Assembly: GCF_003330725.1 (NCBI RefSeq)
Contig: NZ_CP030840.1
Location: forward strand, 4,340,001 to 4,404,000
Direction: 5' to 3'
From: Acidisarcina polymorpha
GTDB lineage: Bacteria; Acidobacteriota; Terriglobia; Terriglobales; Acidobacteriaceae
Length of the DNA: 64,000 bases
The position numbers and the translations under genes were made by a program. The notes below the pieces were generated by a model that was not told the origin of the DNA, did no database searches, and saw only the letters and a list, made by a program, of their open reading frames with translations. Positions 18,438-26,901 of the stretch are shown here, piece after piece. Position 1 is the stretch's first letter, and every line of letters begins with the position of its first letter.

Positions 18438-18782
18438 TCAGCGAGGTTCAGGGGAAAGACCTCGTTTCAGATGCTCTCTGCCCCACGAGCAGAGAACATC
18501 CAACACCGGGACCAACGTCCGCCCGTACGGCGTGAGAGAGTACCGCACTCGCAGGGGCAAGCCTTGCTCCTGATGACGTTCCAGAATCCCAGCCTCTGTC
18601 ATGTCCCGCAGATGACGAAGAAGCATCCGCTCTGTAATCTCAGGAATACTCTTCCGCAACTCGTTCGTCCTCATCGGTCCGCCCAATAGTCGCCAGAGGA
18701 TTGTACCCTTCCATCGCCCGTCGATGACGCTCATCGTCACATCGATCGGGCATGGTGAAATCTCTTTCTTTGAGACGCCCAT
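18438..18782 (-). CDS. HxlR-family winged-helix regulator
   Basis: A 114-residue MarR-like regulator of the HxlR family (MSVIDGRWKGTILWRLLGGPMRTNELRKSIP, ITERMLLRHLRDMTEAGILERH, VRYSLTPYGRTLVPVLDVLCSWG). A Cys near the N terminus (SPCPIDV) matches the redox/aldehyde-sensing Cys found in many members. The ATG at 18782 has TGGAG 6 bases upstream. It is divergent from a DUF1772-like membrane protein gene, and a perfect dyad sits 12 bases upstream of its own start, so it likely represses itself and its neighbour. Confidence 0.88.
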   Translation of the reverse strand: MGVSKKEISPCPIDVTMSVIDGRWKGTILWRLLGGPMRTNELRKSIPEITERMLLRHLRDMTEAGILERHQEQGLPLRVRYSLTPYGRTLVPVLDVLCSWGREHLKRGLSPEPR

Positions 18783-18793
18783 AGATGACTCCA

Positions 18794-18811
18794 ACTGACA
18801 ATTTTGTCAGT
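18794..18811. promoter_or_regulatory. Candidate HxlR operator in divergent intergenic region
   Basis: ACTGACAA-TT-TTGTCAGT is a perfect 8-bp inverted repeat between the divergent HxlR and DUF1772-like genes. Its position immediately upstream of the regulator gene fits autoregulation. HxlR proteins bind dyads of this size. Binding here is inferred. Confidence 0.5.
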
Positions 18812-18874
18812 GCTGCTTTGTGCATCAGTGCTCCATTTAAGGGCGTCTCTAACGAAGAGTCAACAGGAGCCCCG

Positions 18875-19306
18875 ATGCACTTGTTCAACATCGCTACCCT
18901 CTTCGTCGTTCTTACTCTGTTCGGCGTCGAGTTTTCTGTATCTGCATTCGTGAACCCTGCCGCGCGGCGGCTCGAACCCGAGTCGCAATTGAAAATGCTG
19001 AGCCGTTTGGCTCTCGTACTTGGAAAAGTTATGCCGGTGTGGTACCCGATCTCCGCACTGCTCACCGGCATTCAGACCTGGCTCCGCTGGAACACGCCGG
19101 GGCGCGCAATCCTGCTTACAGCGGACGCAATCTGGGTTCTTATTTCGGTGGCATCGGTCTTTGTGCTGGTCCCACTCGCCAGTCGTTTGGCGGAAGGTAC
19201 CGCTGACTGGCAGCGGATAAATCGGGTTTGGGAGAGGAGACATCGAGTGCGCATAGCAGCTCTGGCCGTCACGGCTCTCCTGCTGACATATGAAGTAGTC
19301 CGCTAA
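18875..19306 (+). CDS. Four-helix membrane protein, DUF1772-like
   Basis: A 143-residue integral membrane protein with about four transmembrane segments (TLFVVLTLFGVEFSVSAFV, VLGKVMPVWYPISALLTGI, ILLTADAIWVLISVASVFVL, RIAALAVTALLLTYEVV). The loop WQRINRVWERRHRVR carries the W..RHR pattern of DUF1772 (anthrone-oxygenase-like) proteins. The start at 18875 has AGGAG seven to eight bases upstream; the open frame begins at 18785 but that extension overlaps the dyad region. It is divergently paired with the HxlR regulator, as small membrane proteins of this type often are. No enzymatic function is shown. Confidence 0.72.
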   Translation: MHLFNIATLFVVLTLFGVEFSVSAFVNPAARRLEPESQLKMLSRLALVLGKVMPVWYPISALLTGIQTWLRWNTPGRAILLTADAIWVLISVASVFVLVPLASRLAEGTADWQRINRVWERRHRVRIAALAVTALLLTYEVVR

Positions 19307-19533
19307 GGATGCTCGATTCAAATTCGGTGCTGATAAACGCGCGTCGTGTCAGTAGTAGCTGCCATCCAGTGGCGAATCTAATGCACTCACGGGCACAGGT
19401 TGCCCCAATGAACTATCTCGGTAGTTCCTATCGCGCTGCTGAGTATCTGGAAGGAAGTTATCGCAGCTAGCTTCAACTCACTTATCGCTTTCGACTTCGC
19501 CTGTAGCTTCACTCTCACCAAACGGTGAAACGC
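19307..19533. other. Intergenic stretch
   Basis: Between the DUF1772-like gene and the terminator of the YncE/phosphoesterase gene. I see no coding potential or repeat here. Confidence 0.5.
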
Positions 19534-19579
19534 AAAATGCGATGTAGAAGAGCGGGTTTTCTCTCCGACATCGCATTTT
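19534..19579 (-). terminator. Long-stem terminator of the YncE/phosphoesterase gene
   Basis: AAAATGCGATGT (19534-19545) pairs perfectly with ACATCGCATTTT (19568-19579) around a 22-base loop that can itself pair AGAG with CTCT. It begins about 20 bases after the minus-strand stop, and A/T runs flank both arms, so it may act in both directions. Confidence 0.75.
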
Positions 19580-19599
19580 TATTGTTGCTATGAAGTGGT

Positions 19600-22500
19600 T
19601 TACTGACCGCCGGAGGTGCTGCCGGAGGCCTGCTTTACCTGTACTTTGCTGTTCTGCCACTGTTTGATCAGCTGTGCACGATTGTTCCGTAGATCCTGAC
19701 GGCTTCGTACTGTGGGATAAGGGACTTCCTCTCCCATCGTGCCTTCCCACAGGATTCGATTGAAAGCATCGGCATCAACGCGGTCAGCATCCGTGAAGTC
19801 GAAGCCCTTCGTCTTTGCTGCCCACCAGGCTGCATCATGCAGCTGCGGTATGGCTGGAGTTATTTTAGCTACTGGGTTCTGGCACGCCGGAACCAGATTC
19901 GGATCGACCGGCGAGACGCACAGGTCACCAGGAATGATTGCTGAGTAAGGAGTAAAGTCTGGTTTGCGCGTGAATACATTTGCCATTGGAGCTGCATCCG
20001 CATCGCGGAAGTTGAGGTGGTGAATGCCCATGACATCTTCAATCGTGCGGAGCATATTTACGGTGTTGTAGTTGGTCGAGATGGTTACGCCACGCTTGCT
20101 GTATGGAGAGATGATATAGGCGAAAGAGCGGTGAGAGTCGACGTGATCGGAACCGTTCTGTGCATCATCTTCCAGGATAAAAATGGCCGTATCCTGCCAG
20201 TACTTTGAGTGGCTGATGATGTCCGCGATGCGGCCTATCGCATAGTCGTTGTCCGAGATCTGCAGGGCCGGAGTTCCTAATCCGGCGATGGCCGTTGAAA
20301 AGCTGCCATTGTGATCATGAGGAAGCCGCAGTAGAGTTAGGTTCGGAAGTCCACTGACGGCCATGTCGCGCTGCCATTCGTTGACAAGGTAGGTATCGGC
20401 ATTGTTCTGGTCAAAACCGCGGTAGTACTGGTCGGTCAAACCGATGAGTGCTGGTTGTTCGGCGACGGCCTGCTTAATTTGCGAAGTAAAGGGTGTCGGC
20501 GAAATCGGAATGTATGTAGGCACATTCGGGTCAGCCTTGGTAGGATCTCCGCCACTGCTGATGTAGTAAGCCTGGTCGAGATAGAAGCCGTAGTTGCGAA
20601 CAGTTTTCTGCGCGCGCAGGGCCGAGTCCCACAGATAGCCGCCGATTTTATCGGCATCCAGGTCGTCGTTTGCGCCCTCGGGGCTGTCTACGTTTTTCGC
20701 TCCGGGAAGTATATTCGAACTTCCAGTGGGATCCAGCAACGTTAGCAGTCGCTCGTTGAACGGCGTGGGATTTTTTGCGAACTCCGGCAGGCCAACTCCG
20801 ATGAAGCGGTTCGTGCCCTCCGAGTCACTAGTTACGCCTGAGCCGCCATTTCCATAGTTAACAGGAACCGTCTTCTCGTTGTACTCGGTGGAGTGACCAT
20901 AGGTCGACCAATCCCAGCCCGTGCCGCTTACTTCTGCGGTCGCGTAGAAGTTATCCAGTAGACCGAAGGTCAGAGCCAGGCTGTGATGATTAGGGGAGAT
21001 TGGCTGAGGCCACTGGTTCAGAGTCGGATCACCATTGCCGCGATCCAGGTCGCCTAGAACCTGATCGTAGGTCTTGTTCTCCTTGATGATGTAGATCACG
21101 TGATGGATCTTGTTCTGTAGAAAAGCCATGGTCGGATCTTCAGCGCGGTTAGAGAGTCCGTTGTTTTTGTCCACTCGGTCAGAAAGCTCTTGCAGCTCGC
21201 CGCGGCTGGGTACCGGGATTATATTCAGCTGCGCTTTTTCGAGCGGATAGGAACGCTGTGTAAGGAAATCCGGATTCGGACCCGCGTTTCCTGGGTTCGG
21301 TCCAGAGTTGCTCTTGAATGTCGAGACGTAGAGCATAGAACCGTTCGGGCTAACGGAGACCGAGGTCGGATACCAGCCGGTGGGAATGCGGCCTTCGACT
21401 CTGCCGGACGGAAGATCCACAACGGCAACCGAGTTCTCGGTCGCGAGCGTGACGTAAAGTTTGCTCCCGTCAGGACTGATGGCCGCGGAGTTAGCGTTCA
21501 GCCCTTGAACCTGTCGTGAGGACGAGAAAGGTGCAACGTCCGGACGACCTGCTGTATGTCTGTATCAATGACGGAGACGGTATCGCTATTCGCATTCACC
21601 ACGTACAACATCCGTTGGTCTCTGGAGAGCACCATACGGTTGGGTTGGCTTCCCACTTGAATGGAGGAGAAGTTGCCAGTCTTCACATCGACCACCATCA
21701 CCTGGTCGTCGCGCTGCGAGGTGACATACGCTGTCCTTGCCTCGCCTTTGTCACCGCAAAGAATCTTGGCGTCGTAGGGGAACTCGCCCTGAGCAACCGT
21801 ATCCCCGGGATTGAAGAAGTGAACCTCGCGCAAAACTGCTCTGGTGGCGGTATCGACGATAGACAATGAGTCGTTTTCAAAGTTCGCAGCGACCAGGGTC
21901 TTGCCATCGCGGCTCACTGCTATACCGGCAACAACCGCGCCCCGCACCAGGGCGGAGCTGACGGCCGCAGCCCTGGTCCCTTTCAACAAGCTGCCGTCGT
22001 AATGGGGAGTAGGCGAGGTCTGATCCGAATTATGGCCAAGGAGAATAAACGGGGTGTCGGGCACGTACTGCCCTCCACTCGCCTTATAGCCATAGACGCG
22101 GTCATCGTCTCCGCCGGAGATGTAGAACCGCGAGCCATCGGGCGCCCAGGTAAGGCCGCTGTAGGTGTCTGGAATGCTGATCTGCTGAATCTTTGTCGCA
22201 GCCCCGTGCTGCCCGAGCTGATAAACAAAAACCCATTCGTCATTGGTGGTGGTACCCACACTTGCGCCGGTGATCGGATCAAGGATCGGGAAGGTAATCG
22301 GCGTGCCATTCGGCTCGTCGTTGCTCTTATTCCATCCACTGGTAAGGACCAGCAGAGTCTTGCCATCTGGGCTCAGCGCCGTGTTCACTGCTTCGGAGGC
22401 ATCGGCATTCCCGTCGGCGCGCAACCCGGTAGCAAGCACCTGAATCGTTGAGCCTGGAGCAGCCGTAGGAGTGATGAACTGACCGGTCGGCAATAGGGAA

Positions 22501-22634
22501 CTGTGCTCGTAGTTGCCTACCGGCAGCGTTGTCGTGGCCTCATTCCTGTCTTCGTCTTCGGATAGAGCTGTGGCTACAAGCGGCATCAAGCAGAGCACCG
22601 CCAGGGAGGTGATAGATAGGATTATTCGTTTCAT
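19600..22634 (-). pseudogene. YncE-like beta-propeller/phosphoesterase fusion, single frameshift
   Basis: The minus strand encodes what should be one exported protein of about 1,010 residues. The N-terminal part (22634 to 21498) has a signal peptide (MKRIILSITSLAVLCLMPLV) and a seven-bladed-type YVTN/YncE propeller (AVSRDGKTLVAANFENDSLSIVD, MLYVVNANSDTVSVIDTD). The C-terminal part has the last blades (AISPDGSKLYVTLATENSV) and a PF04185-type phosphoesterase/alkaline-phosphatase-like domain (IIKENKTYDQVLGDLDRGNGD, GHSTEYNEKTVPVNYG, ILEDDAQNGSDHVDSHRSFAY). The frames join only if one base is restored at 21498-21503, where DRFKG meets a stop while the other frame continues LNANSAAISPDG. Everything else looks intact, so this is either a very recent mutation or a sequence error. 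Confidence 0.8.
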
Positions 22635-22732
22635 TGCTGCTTTTGTAACGGGATCGGGCGGCCCACTTGTCACGAGCCTATGAAGATGCTGTCAAAAGAC
22701 CTTCGAGGGGCTGCTCCGGTGCGACGGTTCCG

Positions 22733-22800
22733 CGCTCGAAGGATTAGGCCACTCGATGGATCAGTCCACTCCATGGATCAGTCCACTCGAAGGATCAGGT
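22733..22800. repeat. 17-bp tandem repeat, four imperfect copies
   Basis: Units CGCTCGAAGGATTAGGC, CACTCGATGGATCAGTC, CACTCCATGGATCAGTC and CACTCGAAGGATCAGGT follow each other without gaps between the divergent YncE/phosphoesterase and TonB receptor genes. The middle two differ at one base. Confidence 0.85.
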
Positions 22801-22972
22801 CGGAAGATGGAAGCTTTCTCGACGCGCAGGAGCAAAGCCGCGATTGTACGGCCCTCGCGTATAGGAGAGATGCCGCTCAACGGCGGCTCAGTGGGTCGAC
22901 CTCCAAGGCGGGAATCCTGAGGCTGACAGTGTTCAAAGTGAGACCCGCCGGACGAGACGGCTAAAACTTGCG

Positions 22973-23036
22973 TTGACTTTCAATCTGTCAATTCTTACAG
23001 TCTAGTAATCCAGCTTTTACAGCCTAATAATCCAGC
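22973..23036 (+). promoter_or_regulatory. Promoter with paired 22-bp-spaced direct-repeat operator
   Basis: TTGACT (22973-22978) and TACAGT (22996-23001) with a 17-base spacer form a reasonable promoter for the TonB receptor starting at 23094. Two 20-base direct repeats, TTACAGtCTAgTAATCCAGC (22995-23014) and its two-mismatch copy (23017-23036), start 22 bases apart, that is on the same face of the helix after two turns. The first overlaps the -10 box. This is the layout of a site for a regulator that binds direct repeats as adjacent dimers. Confidence 0.55.
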
Positions 23037-23093
23037 GCATTTCAGTCGACACAAAAGCCACCTCAGCCTGCTTCGTCGAAAAGGGGTTTGACT

Positions 23094-26000
23094 ATGAAAC
23101 GCACGATGGTTGCCGCGAAGTGTCCCGGATCGGTGGAAGGCTCAACCGAGACCAAAGCCCATAAGGTACTGATCATCTCGGTTGTCGCCCTTATCGCGCT
23201 CATCACTCCGTCTCTCATGCGCGGTCAGGCGACCGGAAGCTTCTCCGGAAATGTCGTCGACAAATCTGGATCGGGGGTCCCTGGAGCCTCCGTCAGCGCC
23301 ATATCTCAGGGGACCGGCCAGGCTCGCGACACCAAGACCGACACCGCAGGACACTATCTGATCCCTTTACTCCCGGTCGGCACATACACCGTGCGCGTTG
23401 ATGCGGCGGGATTTCAAAGTGGCGAATCCAAAGATCTGCGTCTTCAGGTTGACGAAGCCCGCGAGCTCGATTTTTCTGTTTCGCCGCAGACTGTAGTCAC
23501 CACGGTGGCGGTTTCCGGTGAGGCGGTGGCCGTTGAGACTGCTAATCCCTCTCTCGGCCAGGTCATCACTTCGCAGCAGGTGGCGCAGCTTCCCTTGAAT
23601 GGGCGCGACTTTGTCCAACTCGCCACCCTTACCGCGGGCGCGACTGCGGAGAGCAACCCGAACAGCTTTTTCACCTCCGGCGCCGACAGCGAAGTGGCCG
23701 CTCGCGGATCGTTTTCCTTGTCGGTCGGGGGCTCGCGACCTAACAGCACCGACTGGCTGCTCGACGGCGTCGACAACAACGAGCTAACCGCCGGCGGTAT
23801 CGGAATTTTCTCTTCGATCGACGATATTCAGGAATTCAAGGTGTTGACCTACACCTACTCGGCTGAATTCGGCACCCGTGCCGGTCCCACTGTCCTCGTC
23901 ACCACGAAGTCCGGCACCAATGACTTTCACGGCACTCTCTTCGAATTCTTCCGCAACGCCGACCTCGATGCTAAGAGCTACTTTGCCACCCTCCCCGAGA
24001 AGTTCAACCTCAACCAGTTCGGCGGCGCAGTCGGTGGCCCAATCCGCAAGAACAAGACCTTCTTCTTCGTCGATGGCGAACAAAAATATCAGCTTCACGG
24101 CATCGCCTTCGAGGGACTCGTACCGTCGCTTGCCATGCGCACCGGCGACTTCACCAACGACCCCTTTGGCAACGCGGTCACCGGGCAGGTCGTCAACAAC
24201 GCGGGTGCCTCAGTTACCGTTCCTGGCATCGTCAATCCAAATCTGATTGGTGCTTCCGCGGATCCGTCCGTCTACCCGAATGTCTACTACCAGTGCGATG
24301 GAGCAGGGAACCCCCTCCCCTCGAACCCTGACGGGAGCCAGGCCCAGGGAACTCCCTGCAGCAAGATTCCCGCGGGGCAATTCAACAACATCGGCCAGGC
24401 GATGATCAATCTTTACCCTGCTCCCAACGCCAACAACGCCACCTCCGGCTACAACTTCGTCAACGAACCGGTTCGCGAACTCGACGAGACGAAATTCGAT
24501 GGACGCGTCGACCAGACCTTCTCCGAAAAAGACACGCTCTTCGGCCGTTTTAGCTATGACCAGGCGTTCTCGTATGTTCCCGGCGGCTCGACTCCGCCTG
24601 CCTTCGCCTCTGCTAATGCCTTCGGCACCAATCAGCGCATTCGCAATCACGCGCGCAACGCCGCCATCGGTGAAACCCACGTCTTCTCTGCGACCATGGT
24701 CAACCAGGCCACCTTCGGCTACAACCGCATCTTCGACTACATCGCCTCGCAAGGAACCGGGAGCTGTGACTCTGCCAACCTTGGCATTCCCGGCGCCAAT
24801 CTCGGCTGCTCTGGCGGCAACTGCGTTCCCGGCGCCTACAGCTGCGGACTGGTTTCCACTCAGTTTACAAGCGGCTACTGGGCGCTTGGCGACCGCGGCT
24901 ACGCTCCCTTTCAGGGCGGAACCAACGTCTTTTCCTTCCGTGACTCTCTCGATATCACCCGGAGCAAGCACGACATCCGGACTGGCATCGATTTTCGCCG
25001 CAACCAGATGAACGTCGGTACGGAGGCCTTCCAGGACGGATTCTGGCTCATCGGCAACGGCGGCAACTTCAGCGGCCTTACTCTCACCAACTCCGGCGGT
25101 GTCCAAAGCGCCAGCATTGGCGGCAATCCAGAGGCAGATTTTCTCCTCGGCATCACCGGTGGGGGCATTCATGATCAGACCTTCGACGGAGCCGTCACCG
25201 GCCGCCGCTGGTCCATCTGGCGTCCATTCGTCGAGGACAACTGGAGAGTGACTCCGAACCTCACCCTGAATCTTGGAATCGCCTGGGATCTGACCACGCC
25301 GGTCAGCGAAGCTCACGGGCGTCTGGCCAACTATGTTCCAGCGACCGGCAACGTGCTCGTTGCCAACCAGAATGGCGTCAGCTCCTCGGCTGGTGTCAAC
25401 ATGGATCTGACTGCGCTCGAGCCCCGCGTCGGCGCAACCTGGAAATTCTTCGGCAGCGACAAAACCGTCCTCCGCGTCGGCTATGCCTTCTTCCACGACT
25501 CCGCCTGGAGCCAGGGAGCGAACGGACTCTGGCAGAACCCGCCCTTCCTTGCTGAGTCCGACAACTTCACCGGTGCAGGCTGCGCCTTTGCCACCTCCTA
25601 CTGCGCCGCGACACTCGGGGGAACGCCCTCCGGCATCAGCCTCTCCAGTGGCTTTCAAATATTCAACGCGCCGCCCACTCCCGCCACCTTCCAAGGGTCC
25701 TTCTATACTCAGCCCACCAACTTCAAACTTGGCCGCGTCCAGCAGTTCAACATGAACATCGAGCAGCAGGCCCCCGGCAATGTAGTCCTCACCATGGGCT
25801 ATGCCGGCTCCCGTGGCACCCACGTCCTGGTCATCGGCAACAACCTCAACACAGACAGCCCGTCCGCCTGCGGCACCGTCCCCGGTTATACCCTCGGTTG
25901 CGCTGCAGGCGGCGCGCCCTATGTGCCCTATACCATCGGCAACGCCATTTTTCTCTTCGGCGATGTAGGCCAGACCGACTATGACTCGCTGCAAGTCAAG

Positions 26001-26732
26001 GCCGAGACCAGGACTCCCAAATATGGCCTCTACGGACTGCTTGCCTATACCTGGTCTCATACCTTTGACAACGGCTTATCCGATGGCCTCGGTTCGCTCC
26101 AGAGCGCTCCCTACTTCCCGCTTCCCAACTGGTCGAAGCTGGATTATGGCTTATCGCAGATCAATCTCAATAACAGTTTCATCGGCAGCGTCATCTACGA
26201 TCTGCCCTTCGGCCGCGGAAAACACTTCGGCAGCAATTGGAATAACCTCACCAACAGCATCCTGGGCGGCTTTCAAGTGACCGCCATCGAAAGCATCCAT
26301 TCTGGCTTTCCCGTCCCCTTGATCGACAGCAACAATCAGTCTGGCACCTTTTTTCAGAACGGCGGCAATGGGAACAACTTTGAGCGCCCTAATGAGGTCT
26401 ACGGCTGCGACCCCTCTTTCGCATCGCACGGCAAGCTGCAGTGGATCAACTCCGCCTGCTTCCCGGCGGCCACTCCAGGCCAGTTGGGAAATGCAGGACG
26501 CGTCCCGGCGGTCGGACCCGATTTCGTCAACACCGATTTCTCGGTCATTAAGCAATTTGCGCTGCCCCGCGAAGGCATGGGCTTGAACTTCCGCGCGGAG
26601 ATCTTCAACCTCTTCAACCACGCCCAGTTCGGTATGCCGGTCAACGACATCAACGCCTCCGGGTTCGGCGCCGTCAACTCCACAGTCAACAACCCCCGCC
26701 TCGTGCAACTGGCGCTAAAACTGACCTTCTAA
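23094..26732 (+). CDS. TonB-dependent receptor, Oar-like, with CarboxypepD_reg domain
   Basis: A 1212-residue outer-membrane receptor. A signal segment (about 23-46, VLIISVVALIALITPSLMRGQ) is followed by a carboxypeptidase-regulatory-like domain (SFSGNVVDKSGSGVPGASV, AGHYLIPLLPVGTYTV), a plug (QVAQLPLNGRDFVQLATLT, STDWLLDGVDNNE, TVLVTTKSGTNDFHGTLFEF) and a long barrel ending LALKLTF. The ATG at 23094 has AAGGGG seven bases upstream; a TTG two codons earlier is in frame but unsupported. It is divergent from the YncE/phosphoesterase gene and converges on the S53 protease, with which it shares a terminator. Import of peptides released by that protease is a possible but unproven link. Confidence 0.93.
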   Translation: MKRTMVAAKCPGSVEGSTETKAHKVLIISVVALIALITPSLMRGQATGSFSGNVVDKSGSGVPGASVSAISQGTGQARDTKTDTAGHYLIPLLPVGTYTVRVDAAGFQSGESKDLRLQVDEARELDFSVSPQTVVTTVAVSGEAVAVETANPSLGQVITSQQVAQLPLNGRDFVQLATLTAGATAESNPNSFFTSGADSEVAARGSFSLSVGGSRPNSTDWLLDGVDNNELTAGGIGIFSSIDDIQEFKVLTYTYSAEFGTRAGPTVLVTTKSGTNDFHGTLFEFFRNADLDAKSYFATLPEKFNLNQFGGAVGGPIRKNKTFFFVDGEQKYQLHGIAFEGLVPSLAMRTGDFTNDPFGNAVTGQVVNNAGASVTVPGIVNPNLIGASADPSVYPNVYYQCDGAGNPLPSNPDGSQAQGTPCSKIPAGQFNNIGQAMINLYPAPNANNATSGYNFVNEPVRELDETKFDGRVDQTFSEKDTLFGRFSYDQAFSYVPGGSTPPAFASANAFGTNQRIRNHARNAAIGETHVFSATMVNQATFGYNRIFDYIASQGTGSCDSANLGIPGANLGCSGGNCVPGAYSCGLVSTQFTSGYWALGDRGYAPFQGGTNVFSFRDSLDITRSKHDIRTGIDFRRNQMNVGTEAFQDGFWLIGNGGNFSGLTLTNSGGVQSASIGGNPEADFLLGITGGGIHDQTFDGAVTGRRWSIWRPFVEDNWRVTPNLTLNLGIAWDLTTPVSEAHGRLANYVPATGNVLVANQNGVSSSAGVNMDLTALEPRVGATWKFFGSDKTVLRVGYAFFHDSAWSQGANGLWQNPPFLAESDNFTGAGCAFATSYCAATLGGTPSGISLSSGFQIFNAPPTPATFQGSFYTQPTNFKLGRVQQFNMNIEQQAPGNVVLTMGYAGSRGTHVLVIGNNLNTDSPSACGTVPGYTLGCAAGGAPYVPYTIGNAIFLFGDVGQTDYDSLQVKAETRTPKYGLYGLLAYTWSHTFDNGLSDGLGSLQSAPYFPLPNWSKLDYGLSQINLNNSFIGSVIYDLPFGRGKHFGSNWNNLTNSILGGFQVTAIESIHSGFPVPLIDSNNQSGTFFQNGGNGNNFERPNEVYGCDPSFASHGKLQWINSACFPAATPGQLGNAGRVPAVGPDFVNTDFSVIKQFALPREGMGLNFRAEIFNLFNHAQFGMPVNDINASGFGAVNSTVNNPRLVQLALKLTF

Positions 26733-26856
26733 AGATGTCCGTGAGCCACAGTTTATGAGTCGCCGCATAGCTCCTTAGAAGAAAAACTTCGAGGCTGACT
26801 TGACCAGATGGGGGTCGGTGCGGGTGGGAGTTGCATGACGCTGCGACAAAAGGAAA

Positions 26857-26881
26857 GGCGGGCATGTACCAGATGCCCGCC
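26857..26881. terminator. Bidirectional terminator, TonB receptor and S53 protease
   Basis: GGCGGGCAT and ATGCCCGCC form a perfect 9-bp stem with a 7-base loop. On the minus strand it is followed by TTTCCTTTTG, a good tract for the protease gene ending at 26902. It also lies 124 bases after the receptor stop. Confidence 0.8.
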
Positions 26882-26901
26882 TCAGTGACCAATGCAGCAA
26901 G

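Noticed and set aside
22995-23036. Direct repeats considered as a CRISPR-like array
   Set aside because: There are only two copies with a 2-base gap and no variable spacers; they overlap a promoter, so an operator is the better reading.
24210-26060. Open frame of 616 codons on the minus strand inside the third TonB receptor gene
   Set aside because: It is antisense to a clear receptor, with Gly/Ala/Val/Arg-rich sequence and no recognisable domain; long antisense frames are expected in high-GC genes.
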